NCBI GenBank assembly: GCA_934486915.1
Contig: CAKSRC010000001.1
Location: forward strand, 40,734 to 104,733
Direction of reading: 5' to 3'
From: an uncultured Eubacteriales bacterium
GTDB lineage: Bacteria > Bacillota > Clostridia > Oscillospirales > Acutalibacteraceae
Length of the DNA stretch: 64,000 bases
The notes beneath the pieces were generated by a model that was not told the origin of the DNA, searched no databases, and saw only the letters and a list, made by a program, of their open reading frames with translations. Of this stretch, positions 1 to 8,949 are shown piece after piece; position 1 is the stretch's first letter; each line of letters begins with the position of its first letter. A program made the position numbers and the translations under genes.

Positions 1-10
1 TTCCCTCCAA
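1..10 (-). promoter_or_regulatory. Ribosome binding site of a minus-strand gene left of the window
   Basis: Read on the minus strand this is TTGGAGGGAA, a strong Shine-Dalgarno sequence. Its start codon must lie just outside the window. The gene would follow pgk on the same strand, so a further glycolytic gene (tpiA or gpmI) is a reasonable guess, but nothing of its coding sequence is visible. Confidence 0.6.
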
Positions 11-55
11 ATATATTTTACTAAGATGTTTGTCTAAAAAATATTAATATATATC

Positions 56-88
56 TATACGCTAGGACTGACATAGACCTAGCGTATA
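56..88 (-). terminator. 11-bp inverted repeat downstream of pgk
   Basis: The arms TATACGCTAGG (56-66) and its exact complement (78-88) form a perfect 11-bp stem with an 11-nt loop, 13 nt after the pgk stop. The minus-strand flank after the stem is AT-rich but lacks a clean T-run. It may therefore be a partial terminator or an mRNA-stabilising hairpin between pgk and the next gene. Confidence 0.5.
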
Positions 89-101
89 TTTTAAAGTTAG
101 T

Positions 102-1298
102 TTATTCTTTATCGTTAAGAGCAGATATTCCAGGGAGTTCTTTGCCCTCTAAGAATTTAAGAGAAGCACCACCGCCTGTTGATATATGAGTCATCTTATC
201 GGCAAATCCTAATTTTTCTACAGCTGCTGCTGAATCTCCTCCGCCGATTATTGAGATAGCACCGCTTTCAGCTACAGCTCTTGCTACAGCATTAGTTCCG
301 CTTGCAAATTGTTCCCATTCTGAGACGCCCATTGGTCCGTTCCATACTACAGTACCTGCACCTTTGATAGCATCTGCAAATAATTTTTCCGTTTTAGGCC
401 CAATATCAAGACCCATCCAACCTGCAGGCATTCTGCCGGCAACTACAGTCATAGATTGGGTGTTAGGATCGTATTCTTTTCCGGCTCTATTGTCTACTGG
501 CAATAATAGGTTAACATTTTTTTCTTTAGCTTGGTTCATTATGTCCTTAGCTAAGTCTAATTTATCGTTTTCGCAAAGAGATGTACCGATAGCATATCCC
601 ATAGCCTTCATGAATGTATAAGCCATACCACCGCCTATTATTAAGGTATCAACCTTGTCTAATAGATTGTTGATAACGCCGATTTTGTCGGAAACTTTAG
701 CTCCGCCCAAAATAGATACGAAAGGACGCTTAGGATCCTTTAAAGCTTGACCCATTATGGAAATCTCTTTTTTAATTAGGAATCCGCATACAGCAGGTAG
801 ATATTTTGCAACACCTTCTGTAGATGCATGAGCTCTATGAGCTGTACCAAATGCATCGTTTACATAAATTTCAGCAAGTGATGCTAGTTCTTGAGCAAAT
901 TTAGGGTCGTTTTCTTCCTCTTCCTTGTGGAAGCGAACATTTTCTAAAAGCTCAACTTGGCCTTCTTCTAAAGACTCTGCTATACTTCTTGCACTTTCAC
1001 CGATTACGTCTTTAGCCATTTTAACTTCAAAGCCTAAGACTTTAGATAGATATTCAGCAACAGGAGCTAAAGAGAATTTTGGGTTAAATTCTCCCTTTGG
1101 TCTGCCTAGATGAGAGCATAGAATAACTTTTGCATGGTGGTCTAGCAAATAATTGATAGTTTTCATTGCTTCATCTATTCTTTTGGTATCGGATATATTA
1201 CCCTCTTCATCAAACGGTACATTGAAGTCACATCTAACAAGAACCTTTTTACCGTTTACATCAATATCTTCGACACTTTTTTTATTTAAATAATCCAT
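102..1298 (-). CDS. pgk: Phosphoglycerate kinase
   Basis: Cytoplasmic glycolytic enzyme that transfers the acyl phosphate of 1,3-bisphosphoglycerate to ADP. The 398-residue length is standard for bacterial PGK. The N-terminal domain carries the substrate-binding signature around [10 protein letters not shown] (about residues 19-28) and the SHLGRPKG loop (about 63-70). The C-terminal nucleotide-binding domain has [13 protein letters not shown] (about 193-205) and the glycine-rich [13 protein letters not shown] segment near the end. An AGGAGG site sits upstream of the ATG, and a consensus promoter lies about 45 bp further out. gapA is not next to it on the promoter side, so pgk appears to head its transcript. 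No anomaly was seen. Confidence 0.98.
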   Translation of the reverse strand: MDYLNKKSVEDIDVNGKKVLVRCDFNVPFDEEGNISDTKRIDEAMKTINYLLDHHAKVILCSHLGRPKGEFNPKFSLAPVAEYLSKVLGFEVKMAKDVIGESARSIAESLEEGQVELLENVRFHKEEEENDPKFAQELASLAEIYVNDAFGTAHRAHASTEGVAKYLPAVCGFLIKKEISIMGQALKDPKRPFVSILGGAKVSDKIGVINNLLDKVDTLIIGGGMAYTFMKAMGYAIGTSLCENDKLDLAKDIMNQAKEKNVNLLLPVDNRAGKEYDPNTQSMTVVAGRMPAGWMGLDIGPKTEKLFADAIKGAGTVVWNGPMGVSEWEQFASGTNAVARAVAESGAISIIGGGDSAAAVEKLGFADKMTHISTGGGASLKFLEGKELPGISALNDKE

Positions 1299-1343
1299 TG
1301 TGTTATAATCCTCCTAAGAATTTCTTTAGTAATACACTTCTAT

Positions 1344-1372
1344 AGTATACCACTTAATGGTTGGTTTTTCAA
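1344..1372 (-). promoter_or_regulatory. Sigma-A promoter of pgk
   Basis: On the minus strand TTGAAA (1367-1372) is followed by a 17-nt spacer and TATACT (1344-1349). This is close to the vegetative consensus and gives a leader of roughly 40 nt before the pgk start. Confidence 0.75.
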
Positions 1373-1584
1373 TGTTTTTTAAAACTTTAGATGCTTTGCT
1401 TGGTGTTGTTTAAACGATTAAAAGTATTTATATTAAGTAATAATTATTTATTATATTGTGATAATTATTATTCCTTATAATATAAAGTATATTTATAAGT
1501 GTTTATGATATTTCATAATATTAAAATATTATATTTTTAATATTTTAAGTGAATTAATATGTGTAAAGTATTATATTGTATTAA
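1373..1584. other. AT-rich intergenic stretch, no gene seen
   Basis: The divergent gap between pgk and the PP2C phosphatase covers 1299-1685. Apart from one promoter at each end it consists of very AT-rich sequence with short runs of TATT and TTAATA. No coding potential, long inverted repeat or conserved RNA element was recognised. Confidence 0.5.
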
Positions 1585-1613
1585 TTGACATTTTTTATTT
1601 TTTGCTTTATCAT
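1585..1613 (+). promoter_or_regulatory. Sigma-A promoter of the PP2C phosphatase gene
   Basis: TTGACA (1585-1590), a 17-nt spacer and TATCAT (1608-1613). The -35 hexamer is perfect. It leaves a leader of about 65 nt before the GTG start at 1686. Confidence 0.65.
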
Positions 1614-1685
1614 TAAAAGTAAAACTTTGATAGATGTACAAGTATAGATAAACTTGTTTATTTTTTAGGTGAGGTAGGGATTATA

Positions 1686-3770
1686 GTGAAATTAGGTAAA
1701 AAGATTTTTTTAATGTCATTGAGTGTTGGTCTAATTTTAATTATGGTTCTTGGTATGTATAGTATTGCAAATCTTATCTATTTAAGATGGAGTTTGAGTA
1801 ATGCCCAAAGTCAATCAAGGGAAAACATTAGTGAAAGAAGTAGGAGTAATTCCAGTGGGGCTGTGAATAAACATGCCCAATATATCTACAATGACCAAAG
1901 CAATCAAATGAATAACAAGTTTTCTAAGATTTACAACGAGATAGACGTAATTTCATCATACTTATCCGATCTATATAACAAAAATTCGTATACAAATAAT
2001 GATTATGCAGATGACGATATATTACTTCAGCCGGGTGTAAGCAAAAGTGAGGTTTATGATGAGTACAACAAAATTAAAAACATTAAACCTTTAATGCATG
2101 GCTTTGTGGAAAGCCGTGATGATAACCGGCAAAGAGGTATATTATATGTATCGGAAAGTGGGATGAAGATCTCGGCATCCTCTATAATAAAAGCTCAGGA
2201 CAGTAATATATTAGATAATATTGATATGCGCAAAATGAATTGGTATACTGGTGCAGTTGAAAAGGGTGGCTTTTATTGGTCCGAGGTTTATGCCGACTCA
2301 GAAACCGGAAAATCTATATTGACCTGTTCTTTTCCTATATATGATAAGTTAGGTAGTCTAAAGGGTGTCTTAGCGGAAAATGTTGTTGTCGATAATTTTT
2401 ATTTAAGCACAAAAGAAACTGATGAAAAGGCTATAAAATATTACTTCTTGTTAGATCAAAATAATAAGTTTGTATTAGGATGCAGGGCTAATGAAATGCC
2501 TACTGACTATATAAGTAATGAATTTTATAACCAAATTTTAAATACGATCAATTTATCATCTGATAAAAAAGGAATAATAATGACGGATGATTCCGTTGTG
2601 GGATACTCATCAATCCAAGATAACGGGTGGAATTTAGTTGCTGTTTTTGATTATGATACCTTGGCTAACTCATATAAAGATGTAGAGGAAAGATCCGAGG
2701 ACTTTTGGAATAAAATCTTAGACGGTATAGAAAAGAAAATTTTTATAACATCTATAGTGTATGTTGCTATATTGGCATTATCGACACTATTTGTGGTTAT
2801 GATTTCAAGGAGATTTTTAAATAAAATAGAAAGGCCGGTCGAGGATATAAAAGGTGTTGTTAGGGAAATAGGTAAGGGTAATTTAGACCAAAAAATTCAA
2901 ATTAATGAACTTGATGATTTATCGAGTGAGTTCAATAGGATGACTGTGGACTTAAAAGATTATATGAATAATTTAGAAAAGATTATAGCAGAGAGGAAGA
3001 GAATATCTACTGAACTTGAAGTTGCCAAAACAATACAAACCTCTATGCTACCAACTGATTTTTCTGAATTTCCGTCTATTAGCGGGGTTGATTTATATGC
3101 TACATCGCAACCTGCAAAAGAAGTTGGTGGGGATTTTTACGATTTCTTTATGCTCGATAAAAGTAGAATAGTTTTTATAATAGCGGATGTTTCGGGTAAG
3201 GGTGTGCCGGCAGCACTGTTTATGGTAATTGCTAAAACTCTTATTAAAAATCAGGCTCAACTGGGACTGTCTCCTAAGGATATTCTTAAATCGGTTAATG
3301 AAAGTTTGTGCGAAAATAACAAGGCTAATATGTTTGTTACGGCCATTGTAGGTATATTTGATTTTAAACTTGGAGAAATAACATTTGCAAATGCAGGTCA
3401 TAATTTACCGCTTATATATAAAAACGGCAAGGGGTTTGAATGGCTTAAACTTAAACCCAACTTTATTTTAGCCGGGATGAAAAATGTTAATTATGTTAAT
3501 CAAACTATTGAGATTGAAAAGGGGGATAAGATATTTTTGTATACTGATGGGGTCACTGAGGCTCTTAACAACGATAAAGAATTATTCTCTAATGACAGGT
3601 TGATAAATTGCTTAAACGACGGATTTATAAAAAATTCTACAAATGCAAAAGATATTTTAAATCATGTACAAAGCTCTGTGAATAAATTTACACAAGGAGC
3701 AGAACAAGCTGATGATATTACTATGCTTGTAATAGATTATGAAGAAGATGAACCAAGTATTTATAATTAA
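1686..3770 (+). CDS. Membrane sensor protein phosphatase (Cache-HAMP-PP2C, SpoIIE/RsbU type)
   Basis: Predicted membrane-bound serine/threonine phosphatase that would couple an extracellular signal to dephosphorylation of an anti-anti-sigma factor or similar partner. Order: TM helix about residues 7-30, an extracytoplasmic region about 31-350 of Cache-like character, TM helix about 352-374, HAMP about 375-425, a short coiled linker, then PP2C to the end. The catalytic domain shows the family motifs GGDFYD (near residue 480), ADVSGKGVPA, NAGHNLP, YTDGVTEA and QADDIT, which include the metal-binding aspartates. The GTG start is preceded by a purine-rich GAGGTAGGGA site. No anti-sigma or STAS gene is adjacent, so the target is unknown. 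SpoIIE itself has ten N-terminal TM helices, so this is not SpoIIE. Confidence 0.88.
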   Translation: MKLGKKIFLMSLSVGLILIMVLGMYSIANLIYLRWSLSNAQSQSRENISERSRSNSSGAVNKHAQYIYNDQSNQMNNKFSKIYNEIDVISSYLSDLYNKNSYTNNDYADDDILLQPGVSKSEVYDEYNKIKNIKPLMHGFVESRDDNRQRGILYVSESGMKISASSIIKAQDSNILDNIDMRKMNWYTGAVEKGGFYWSEVYADSETGKSILTCSFPIYDKLGSLKGVLAENVVVDNFYLSTKETDEKAIKYYFLLDQNNKFVLGCRANEMPTDYISNEFYNQILNTINLSSDKKGIIMTDDSVVGYSSIQDNGWNLVAVFDYDTLANSYKDVEERSEDFWNKILDGIEKKIFITSIVYVAILALSTLFVVMISRRFLNKIERPVEDIKGVVREIGKGNLDQKIQINELDDLSSEFNRMTVDLKDYMNNLEKIIAERKRISTELEVAKTIQTSMLPTDFSEFPSISGVDLYATSQPAKEVGGDFYDFFMLDKSRIVFIIADVSGKGVPAALFMVIAKTLIKNQAQLGLSPKDILKSVNESLCENNKANMFVTAIVGIFDFKLGEITFANAGHNLPLIYKNGKGFEWLKLKPNFILAGMKNVNYVNQTIEIEKGDKIFLYTDGVTEALNNDKELFSNDRLINCLNDGFIKNSTNAKDILNHVQSSVNKFTQGAEQADDITMLVIDYEEDEPSIYN

Positions 3771-3802
3771 TCTAAACTTATCATCTGCGTTATGCAAAAT
3801 GC

Positions 3803-3832
3803 TTGACTTTTAGATATTAGTTGTGGTAAAAT
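3803..3832 (+). promoter_or_regulatory. Promoter of rpsT
   Basis: TTGACT (3803-3808), an 18-nt spacer and TAAAAT (3827-3832), giving a short leader of about 30 nt before rpsT. Confidence 0.6.
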
Positions 3833-3868
3833 AAATTTATCTGTCAACGAGCTAAAGGGGGTGTAACC

Positions 3869-4132
3869 ATGCCAAATATAAAATCCGCAAAGAAACGCGT
3901 AAAGGTAATTGCTACTAAGACTGCTAGAAATAAGGCATACCGTTCTGCATTAAAGACAACAATTAAAAATGCTACAGTTTCTCTTGAAAACAATGTAGCA
4001 GACAGCAAAGAATCAGTTAGATTAGCTATTAAAAAAATTGACCAAGCTGTAGCAAAGGGAATTCTTCATAAAAACACAGCAGCCAGAAAGAAATCCGCTC
4101 TTGCTATAAAATTAAATGCTGTAAACAAATAA
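3869..4132 (+). CDS. rpsT: Ribosomal protein S20
   Basis: Small primary-binding protein of the 30S body that contacts 16S rRNA. The 87-residue, very lysine- and alanine-rich helical protein begins MPNIKSAKKRVK and has the typical S20 end with KNTAARKKSALA. It is preceded by a GGGGGTG Shine-Dalgarno sequence and by its own promoter, and is followed directly by an intrinsic terminator, so it is monocistronic, as is common for rpsT. Confidence 0.98.
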   Translation: MPNIKSAKKRVKVIATKTARNKAYRSALKTTIKNATVSLENNVADSKESVRLAIKKIDQAVAKGILHKNTAARKKSALAIKLNAVNK

Positions 4133-4139
4133 AAACTTG

Positions 4140-4165
4140 AACCTCCGTTTTATCGGGGGTTTTTG
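4140..4165 (+). terminator. Intrinsic terminator of rpsT
   Basis: AACCTCCG (4140-4147) pairs with CGGGGGTT (4154-4161), with one G-T wobble and a 6-nt loop. The stem runs directly into TTTTT. Confidence 0.85.
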
Positions 4166-4222
4166 TATTATATAATATATATTAGTAAGTCTAAGGGCCT
4201 GTTGAGCCTTTTGAATTAATAA

Positions 4223-4270
4223 ACCCCCTAATTAGTCTATTTTAAAACTAAATTAGGGGGTGTTTTTTTT
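4223..4270. terminator. Second terminator between convergent rpsT and tex
   Basis: ACCCCCTAATT (4223-4233) and its exact complement (4251-4261) form an 11-bp stem followed on the plus strand by a run of eight T. It backs up rpsT termination. On the minus strand it lies just after the tex stop, with a weaker T-rich flank, so it probably works in both directions. Confidence 0.8.
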
Positions 4271-4286
4271 AATTAACTTTATAAAG

Positions 4287-6467
4287 TTATATAGCCTTGC
4301 TTTCGCCGTTTTGACGCATGGTAAGAGAAATACGTTTTTTATCTAAATCTACTGACAATACTCTTACTTTTACAATATCGCCCACTTTTAAGACTTCGGA
4401 TGGGTGTTTTAAGAATTTATTGCATATTTGGGATATATGCACAAGTCCGTCTTGATGCACTCCAATATCGATAAATGCACCAAAGTCTATTACATTTCTA
4501 ACAGTACCGTCAAGTTCCATGCCCGGCTTTAAATCTTTCATTTCTAAGATGTCCGTTCTTAAGAGGGGAGCAGGGAGTTCATCTCTTGGATCTCTTCCCG
4601 GCATTAGTAAATCTTTTACTATGTCTTCTAGGGTAGGAATTCCGACGCCGATTTTATTTGCTACTGTTTCCTTTCCGATTTCATCAACTTTTAAAGGAAG
4701 GTCTGATATAGAAGAACTTTTTATATCATCTAAACTATAACCACATACATTTAAAAGCTCCTTTGCCGCTGTATAGGATTCAGGGTGTACACCAGTGTTA
4801 TCCAGAATATTTTTGCTTTCGGCTACTCTTAAAAATCCGGCACACTGTTCGAATGCTTTAGGTCCCAACTTAGATACTTTCTTTAATTCATTTCTTGATG
4901 TAAAGGCTCCATTTTCTTCTCGATATTTTACTATATTTTTGGATACAGTTGAGCTTATTCCCGATACTCGATTTAAAAGGGAGGGAGATGCTGTATTTAG
5001 GTCAACACCAACGCTGTTAACACAGTCCTCGACAACCCCAGCCAAAGACTCGTCCAACTGTTTTTTAGGCATATCATGCTGATACTGACCTACACCTATA
5101 GCTTTAGGGTCAATCTTTACGAGCTCAGCGAGAGGGTCTTGGAGCCTTCGTGCGATGGAAACCGCACTTCTTAAGGTTACGTCATAATCCGGAAATTCTT
5201 CAGCTGCAAGTTTAGATGCGGAATAAACTGATGCACCTGCTTCGCTTACAACCATGTATGAAACTCTTTTTTTGTCCTCGTCATCGAGGTTTGATATTAC
5301 GTCCGCTGTAAACATCTCGGTTTCTTTGGAAGCGGTACCGTTGCCTATAGAGATTATGTCAACTTTATATTTTTTGATAAGTGAGGATATAATCTTTTTT
5401 GCTTCTTCTACTTTCTTTTCAGAGTGAGTTGGGTATATTACGTTCGTATCCAGTACTTTTCCGGTTGGATCTACGACAGCTACCTTACAGCCTGTCCTAT
5501 ATCCCGGGTCAAGCCCCATGGCAACTTTACCTTTTACAGGTGGCTGCATAAGAAGTTGACCTAAATTTAGTGCGAATACCTTTATTGCTTGCTTACAAGC
5601 TTCTTCGGTTAGGACATTCCTTATTTCTCTTTCGATAGATGGGAATATAAGCCTTGTATATGCATCATCTGCCGCTTTTATAATGTCCTCTTTGCATGGG
5701 GATTCTCCTTTAACAGCGACGGAGTATACTATGTTCATGGCTCTTTCGATATCAGTTTCTAGGTTAACTTTAAGAAAGCCTTCCTTTTCCCCTCTGTCAA
5801 TAGCAAGGACTCTATGACCCTGAATTTTTCTTACAGGCTCTTTAAAGTCATAGTATTGACTGTAAACTGAGTCTTCCTCCGGGTTTGTAGCCTTTACATC
5901 TAAAATACTATGAGCCATTAGAACGACTCTTAATCGTTTTCTTAAGGAGGCATCATCAGAGATATTTTCAGCGATGATATCTAAAGCACCTGCTAGGGCA
6001 TCTTCTGCAGAATTTACACCCTTTTCTTCATTAATAAATTCTTTTGCCATGTCTATAGGCAACGGTGAATCACTTTCTTGATCGAATATTTTAATAGCTA
6101 ATGGTTCGAGTCCCTTTTCCTTAGCAACTGATGCTCGAGTTTTTCTCTTGGGCTTATAAGGACGGTAAATATCCTCTATTTCTGATAGAGTTTTAGCTTC
6201 GTCTAAAGATTTAGATATTTCATCAGTCATTTTTTCAAGACTTGTTATTAATTCTCTTACTTCTTCACGACGTTTTTCAAGACCTCTTAGATATTCAAGC
6301 CTGTCGCTTATTGAACGCAAGGTTTGATCATCTAGTGAGCCGTGCGCTTCCTTTCTATATCTTGCTATAAAGGGAATGGTATTCCCTTCATCGATAAGAG
6401 AGATTAAATTTTCAACTTGCCAATTTTTTAAGCTGAATTCTTCTGCTAATGTGTTTACAAAATCCAT
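4287..6467 (-). CDS. tex: Tex family transcription accessory protein, RNA-binding
   Basis: Cytoplasmic nucleic-acid-binding protein of the Tex/YhgF/Spt6-like family, implicated in transcription and RNA metabolism. All parts are visible: an N-terminal helical region with IPFIARYRKE (about residues 31-40), a YqgF/RNase H-like domain at MGLDPGYRTGCKVAVVD (about 316-332), a helix-hairpin-helix region with LNTASPSLLNRVSGIS (about 490-505), and a C-terminal S1 domain (about 640-715) containing GTVRNVIDFGAFIDIGVHQD. The 726-residue length is normal. It follows the membrane protein gene by 23 nt on the same strand and shares its promoter. Confidence 0.96.
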   Translation of the reverse strand: MDFVNTLAEEFSLKNWQVENLISLIDEGNTIPFIARYRKEAHGSLDDQTLRSISDRLEYLRGLEKRREEVRELITSLEKMTDEISKSLDEAKTLSEIEDIYRPYKPKRKTRASVAKEKGLEPLAIKIFDQESDSPLPIDMAKEFINEEKGVNSAEDALAGALDIIAENISDDASLRKRLRVVLMAHSILDVKATNPEEDSVYSQYYDFKEPVRKIQGHRVLAIDRGEKEGFLKVNLETDIERAMNIVYSVAVKGESPCKEDIIKAADDAYTRLIFPSIEREIRNVLTEEACKQAIKVFALNLGQLLMQPPVKGKVAMGLDPGYRTGCKVAVVDPTGKVLDTNVIYPTHSEKKVEEAKKIISSLIKKYKVDIISIGNGTASKETEMFTADVISNLDDEDKKRVSYMVVSEAGASVYSASKLAAEEFPDYDVTLRSAVSIARRLQDPLAELVKIDPKAIGVGQYQHDMPKKQLDESLAGVVEDCVNSVGVDLNTASPSLLNRVSGISSTVSKNIVKYREENGAFTSRNELKKVSKLGPKAFEQCAGFLRVAESKNILDNTGVHPESYTAAKELLNVCGYSLDDIKSSSISDLPLKVDEIGKETVANKIGVGIPTLEDIVKDLLMPGRDPRDELPAPLLRTDILEMKDLKPGMELDGTVRNVIDFGAFIDIGVHQDGLVHISQICNKFLKHPSEVLKVGDIVKVRVLSVDLDKKRISLTMRQNGESKAI

Positions 6468-6490
6468 GTTAGTTCCTGCCTTTAGTAAAG

Positions 6491-7300
6491 TTATTGTTTT
6501 ATAATTAAACCTGCAATATATAAGATACCATAGATTACAGGCTGATGGACTAGATATATTAAAAGTGAATTTCTACCCATAAATGAAAAAAACGGAGTGT
6601 AATTCTTATATAAGAGTTTATCTAAAAAGTTTTTTTGTTGTATTTTAAGTTGATTGTCTATAGATTGCTTTTTTAAGAAATATGACCCGCAAAAGGCGCC
6701 AAAAAAGAAAATAAACATCCAAGGAAAAAGCGGAAAATAGTCCGCAGAGTAAAATTTGTAATTATATATACCAAAAGGAAATAAAAAGTCTATATTATAG
6801 AGTACTTGAGGTATATGTATTTCGTAAATCCTATCTATACCAATAAAACCTGCTTGTATAGGTATAGTGATAATATAAAGAATCGATGATATTATAATCG
6901 ATGGTATTGGTTTAAATTTTTTTATCAAAGGTTCAAATATACCATATAGTATCATGCAAATAGAAAGCATATGGAGTATACCAAATGATATAAAAATATC
7001 CTTGCCTATACGGTAAGTAACAATACTAAGAGTTAAGGCTATACCTAAAAGCTTTATACCTCTTATTAAATTAGAATGAGAGAAGTTGCAGCAAAATCCG
7101 GAAATTAGAATAAAAGTTCCTGCAAAAAAAGGTTCTAATGGTTTAAAAAAATAAAACAAATAAGAGCCTACTTTAATGTTAAATAAAAATGACATCGTAT
7201 AAAATGCATGATAAAAGATCATGCAAAAAATGCAGAATCCTCTTATCTCGTCTAAGATGAAATATCTAGTTTTTTTATTAATAATAAATTTTTCCTCCAC
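6491..7300 (-). CDS. Multi-pass membrane protein of the DUF1624 / heparan-alpha-glucosaminide acetyltransferase-like family
   Basis: Predicted integral membrane protein with seven or eight hydrophobic helices. The N-terminal FILDEIRGFCIF and YHAFY motif and the C-terminal GRNSLLIYLVHQPVIYG segment are typical of the DUF1624/HGSNAT acyltransferase-like group. In the eukaryotic member a conserved histidine takes part in transmembrane acetyl transfer; whether that chemistry holds here is inference, and the substrate is unknown. The start is odd. The GTG at 7300 has no Shine-Dalgarno sequence upstream. A perfect GGAGG begins inside that codon (7298-7294) and lies 8 nt before an ATT codon at 7285, so initiation at AUU, five codons in, is possible. 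It is first in a unit with tex. Confidence 0.72.
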   Translation of the reverse strand: MEEKFIINKKTRYFILDEIRGFCIFCMIFYHAFYTMSFLFNIKVGSYLFYFFKPLEPFFAGTFILISGFCCNFSHSNLIRGIKLLGIALTLSIVTYRIGKDIFISFGILHMLSICMILYGIFEPLIKKFKPIPSIIISSILYIITIPIQAGFIGIDRIYEIHIPQVLYNIDFLFPFGIYNYKFYSADYFPLFPWMFIFFFGAFCGSYFLKKQSIDNQLKIQQKNFLDKLLYKNYTPFFSFMGRNSLLIYLVHQPVIYGILYIAGLIIKQ

Positions 7301-7327
7301 GTTCTAAATTAAGATTAACAATTTAAA

Positions 7328-7356
7328 ATTATACCACGTATGAGAATCTTTATCAA
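7328..7356 (-). promoter_or_regulatory. Strong sigma-A promoter of the membrane protein-tex unit
   Basis: On the minus strand TTGATA (7351-7356), a 17-nt spacer and TATAAT (7328-7333), with TGG just before the -10 (extended -10). Transcription would start near 7321, about 20 nt before the GTG codon. Confidence 0.8.
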
Positions 7357-7406
7357 ACTTAGGATAAATTTAGAAATTTAGGAAACATTAGAAGAGAGGT
7401 GATAAA

Positions 7407-8813
7407 ATGCCATTTGATAAAAACACAAATATAACTATTAATACAATAAAAGAAAAACTTAGGGTAAATGAAAGTTTTGACTTAGTATATAGGATTATGG
7501 ATTTCAATGGGAAAAATGCAGGAATATTTTTTATAGATGGGCTTTTAAAGGATACTGTTGTTGAAAAAATATTAGAGTTTTTCTATTCAGTCAAAGATGA
7601 AGAGGCGTTTAAAGATGCCCATGCATTTTCAAAAAGGGGTGTTCCCTATGTAGAAGTCGACCTTAGTGATGATATTGAAAGGATAGTCACAAGTGTCCTT
7701 TCGGGTATGATGGCACTTGTCATAGACGGTTTCGACAAAGCGATATTAATAGATACCAGGACATACCCTCAAAGGGAGACAAGCGAACCTGAAAAGGATA
7801 GGGTATTAAGGGGCTCTAAGGATGGTTTTGTAGAAACTTTAATTAGCAATACTGCACTTATCAGGAGAAGGATAAGAACCCCGCTTTTTACTGTAAAAGT
7901 CTTTAATGTGGGGGCACTTTCAAAAACTGATGTTGCTTTATGTTATATTGATAACAAAGTAGATAAAAAACTTTTAGATAAGATGATGGATAAGATAAGT
8001 AATTTGGACGTAGAATCACTTACTATGAACCAACAAAGCTTGGTAGAGGCAATTTATCCATTTAAATGGTTTAATCCATTTCCAAAAGTTAAGTTTACTG
8101 AAAGGCCGGATACTGCCGCTGCATCAATTTATGATGGTAATATAGTGATTTTAGTTGATAATTCTCCTTTTGCAACTATTATACCTACATCTATTTTTGA
8201 TATATTGGAGGAGGCTGATGACTATTATTTTCCTCCAATTACAGGCACATATCTTCGCCTTTCAAGATATCTTATAAGTCTTACTACTTTGTTTATTACT
8301 CCTTTGTGGCTTTTAGCTTTAAAATACCCTTCGTATATACCTGATATGTTTTCCTTTTTAATTCCGTCCGATAACATAAACATACCTATATTTTGGCAGC
8401 TGATTATGCTGGAATTGATAATAGACGGTTTAAAACTCGCTTCCTTACACACGCCTAATTCCATTAGTACGACACTTAGCATTATAGGCGGTATTGTGCT
8501 TAGCGACTTTGCGGTTAAATCCGGTTGGTTTAATGCCGAAGCAATGCTATATATGGCATTTGTCGCAGTTTCAAACTATACGCAGCAGAGTTTTGAACTA
8601 GGCTATGCACTGAAATTTTTAAGAATTTTGCTTTTAATTTTAACTCAAATTTTCAACATATGGGGCTTTGCGGCAGGAGTTATTTTAACGTTTATAATGG
8701 TTACTTTCAATAAAACGGTTTCGGGGAAAAGTTATTTATATCCGTTAATACCGTTTAACGGGAGTGCTTTATTAAAAAGAATAATAAGAAGAGCATCACC
8801 TAAAAATTTATAA
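7407..8813 (+). CDS. GerA-family spore germination protein, SpoVAF-like
   Basis: Inner spore membrane protein of the GerA A-subunit family. The soluble N-terminal half (about residues 1-250) contains the recognisable stretch from DTRTYPQRETSEPE through GFVETLISNTALIRRRI. The C-terminal half (about 280-460) has several hydrophobic segments, for example near 285-305, 385-400 and 407-432. The N-terminal NESFDLVYR and FIDGLLKD phrases resemble SpoVAF, the GerA paralogue that supports germinant receptors, more than GerAA/GerKA. No GerB- or GerC-type gene is adjacent, which also fits a stand-alone SpoVAF-like role. An AGAGGTGAT ribosome site precedes the ATG. The assignment to SpoVAF rather than a receptor A subunit is moderate. 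Confidence 0.85.
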   Translation: MPFDKNTNITINTIKEKLRVNESFDLVYRIMDFNGKNAGIFFIDGLLKDTVVEKILEFFYSVKDEEAFKDAHAFSKRGVPYVEVDLSDDIERIVTSVLSGMMALVIDGFDKAILIDTRTYPQRETSEPEKDRVLRGSKDGFVETLISNTALIRRRIRTPLFTVKVFNVGALSKTDVALCYIDNKVDKKLLDKMMDKISNLDVESLTMNQQSLVEAIYPFKWFNPFPKVKFTERPDTAAASIYDGNIVILVDNSPFATIIPTSIFDILEEADDYYFPPITGTYLRLSRYLISLTTLFITPLWLLALKYPSYIPDMFSFLIPSDNINIPIFWQLIMLELIIDGLKLASLHTPNSISTTLSIIGGIVLSDFAVKSGWFNAEAMLYMAFVAVSNYTQQSFELGYALKFLRILLLILTQIFNIWGFAAGVILTFIMVTFNKTVSGKSYLYPLIPFNGSALLKRIIRRASPKNL

Positions 8814-8830
8814 AAATACAAGGTCGATTG

Positions 8831-8884
8831 AGGGGAAAAGAATCAAGTAAGGTGAGTTAACCCTTTCTATGATTCTAACCCCCT
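8831..8884 (+). terminator. Long imperfect hairpin after the GerA-type gene
   Basis: AGGGG (8831-8835) and AGAATCA (8839-8845) pair with TGATTCT (8870-8876) and CCCCT (8880-8884) across a small internal loop. A T-rich stretch follows about 5 nt later. It probably ends the germination gene transcript, although the T-run is displaced from the stem. Confidence 0.45.
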
Positions 8885-8949
8885 ATATGTTTTTACTTAT
8901 GCAATAAAATGTGTTATATTAATTAAAATAAATATGTAAGGGGATTACT

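Noticed and set aside
7301..7406. Forespore sigma-G type promoter before the GerA-type gene
   Set aside because: GTATG and AT-rich blocks exist, but no -10 resembling the CATxxTA consensus at the right spacing.
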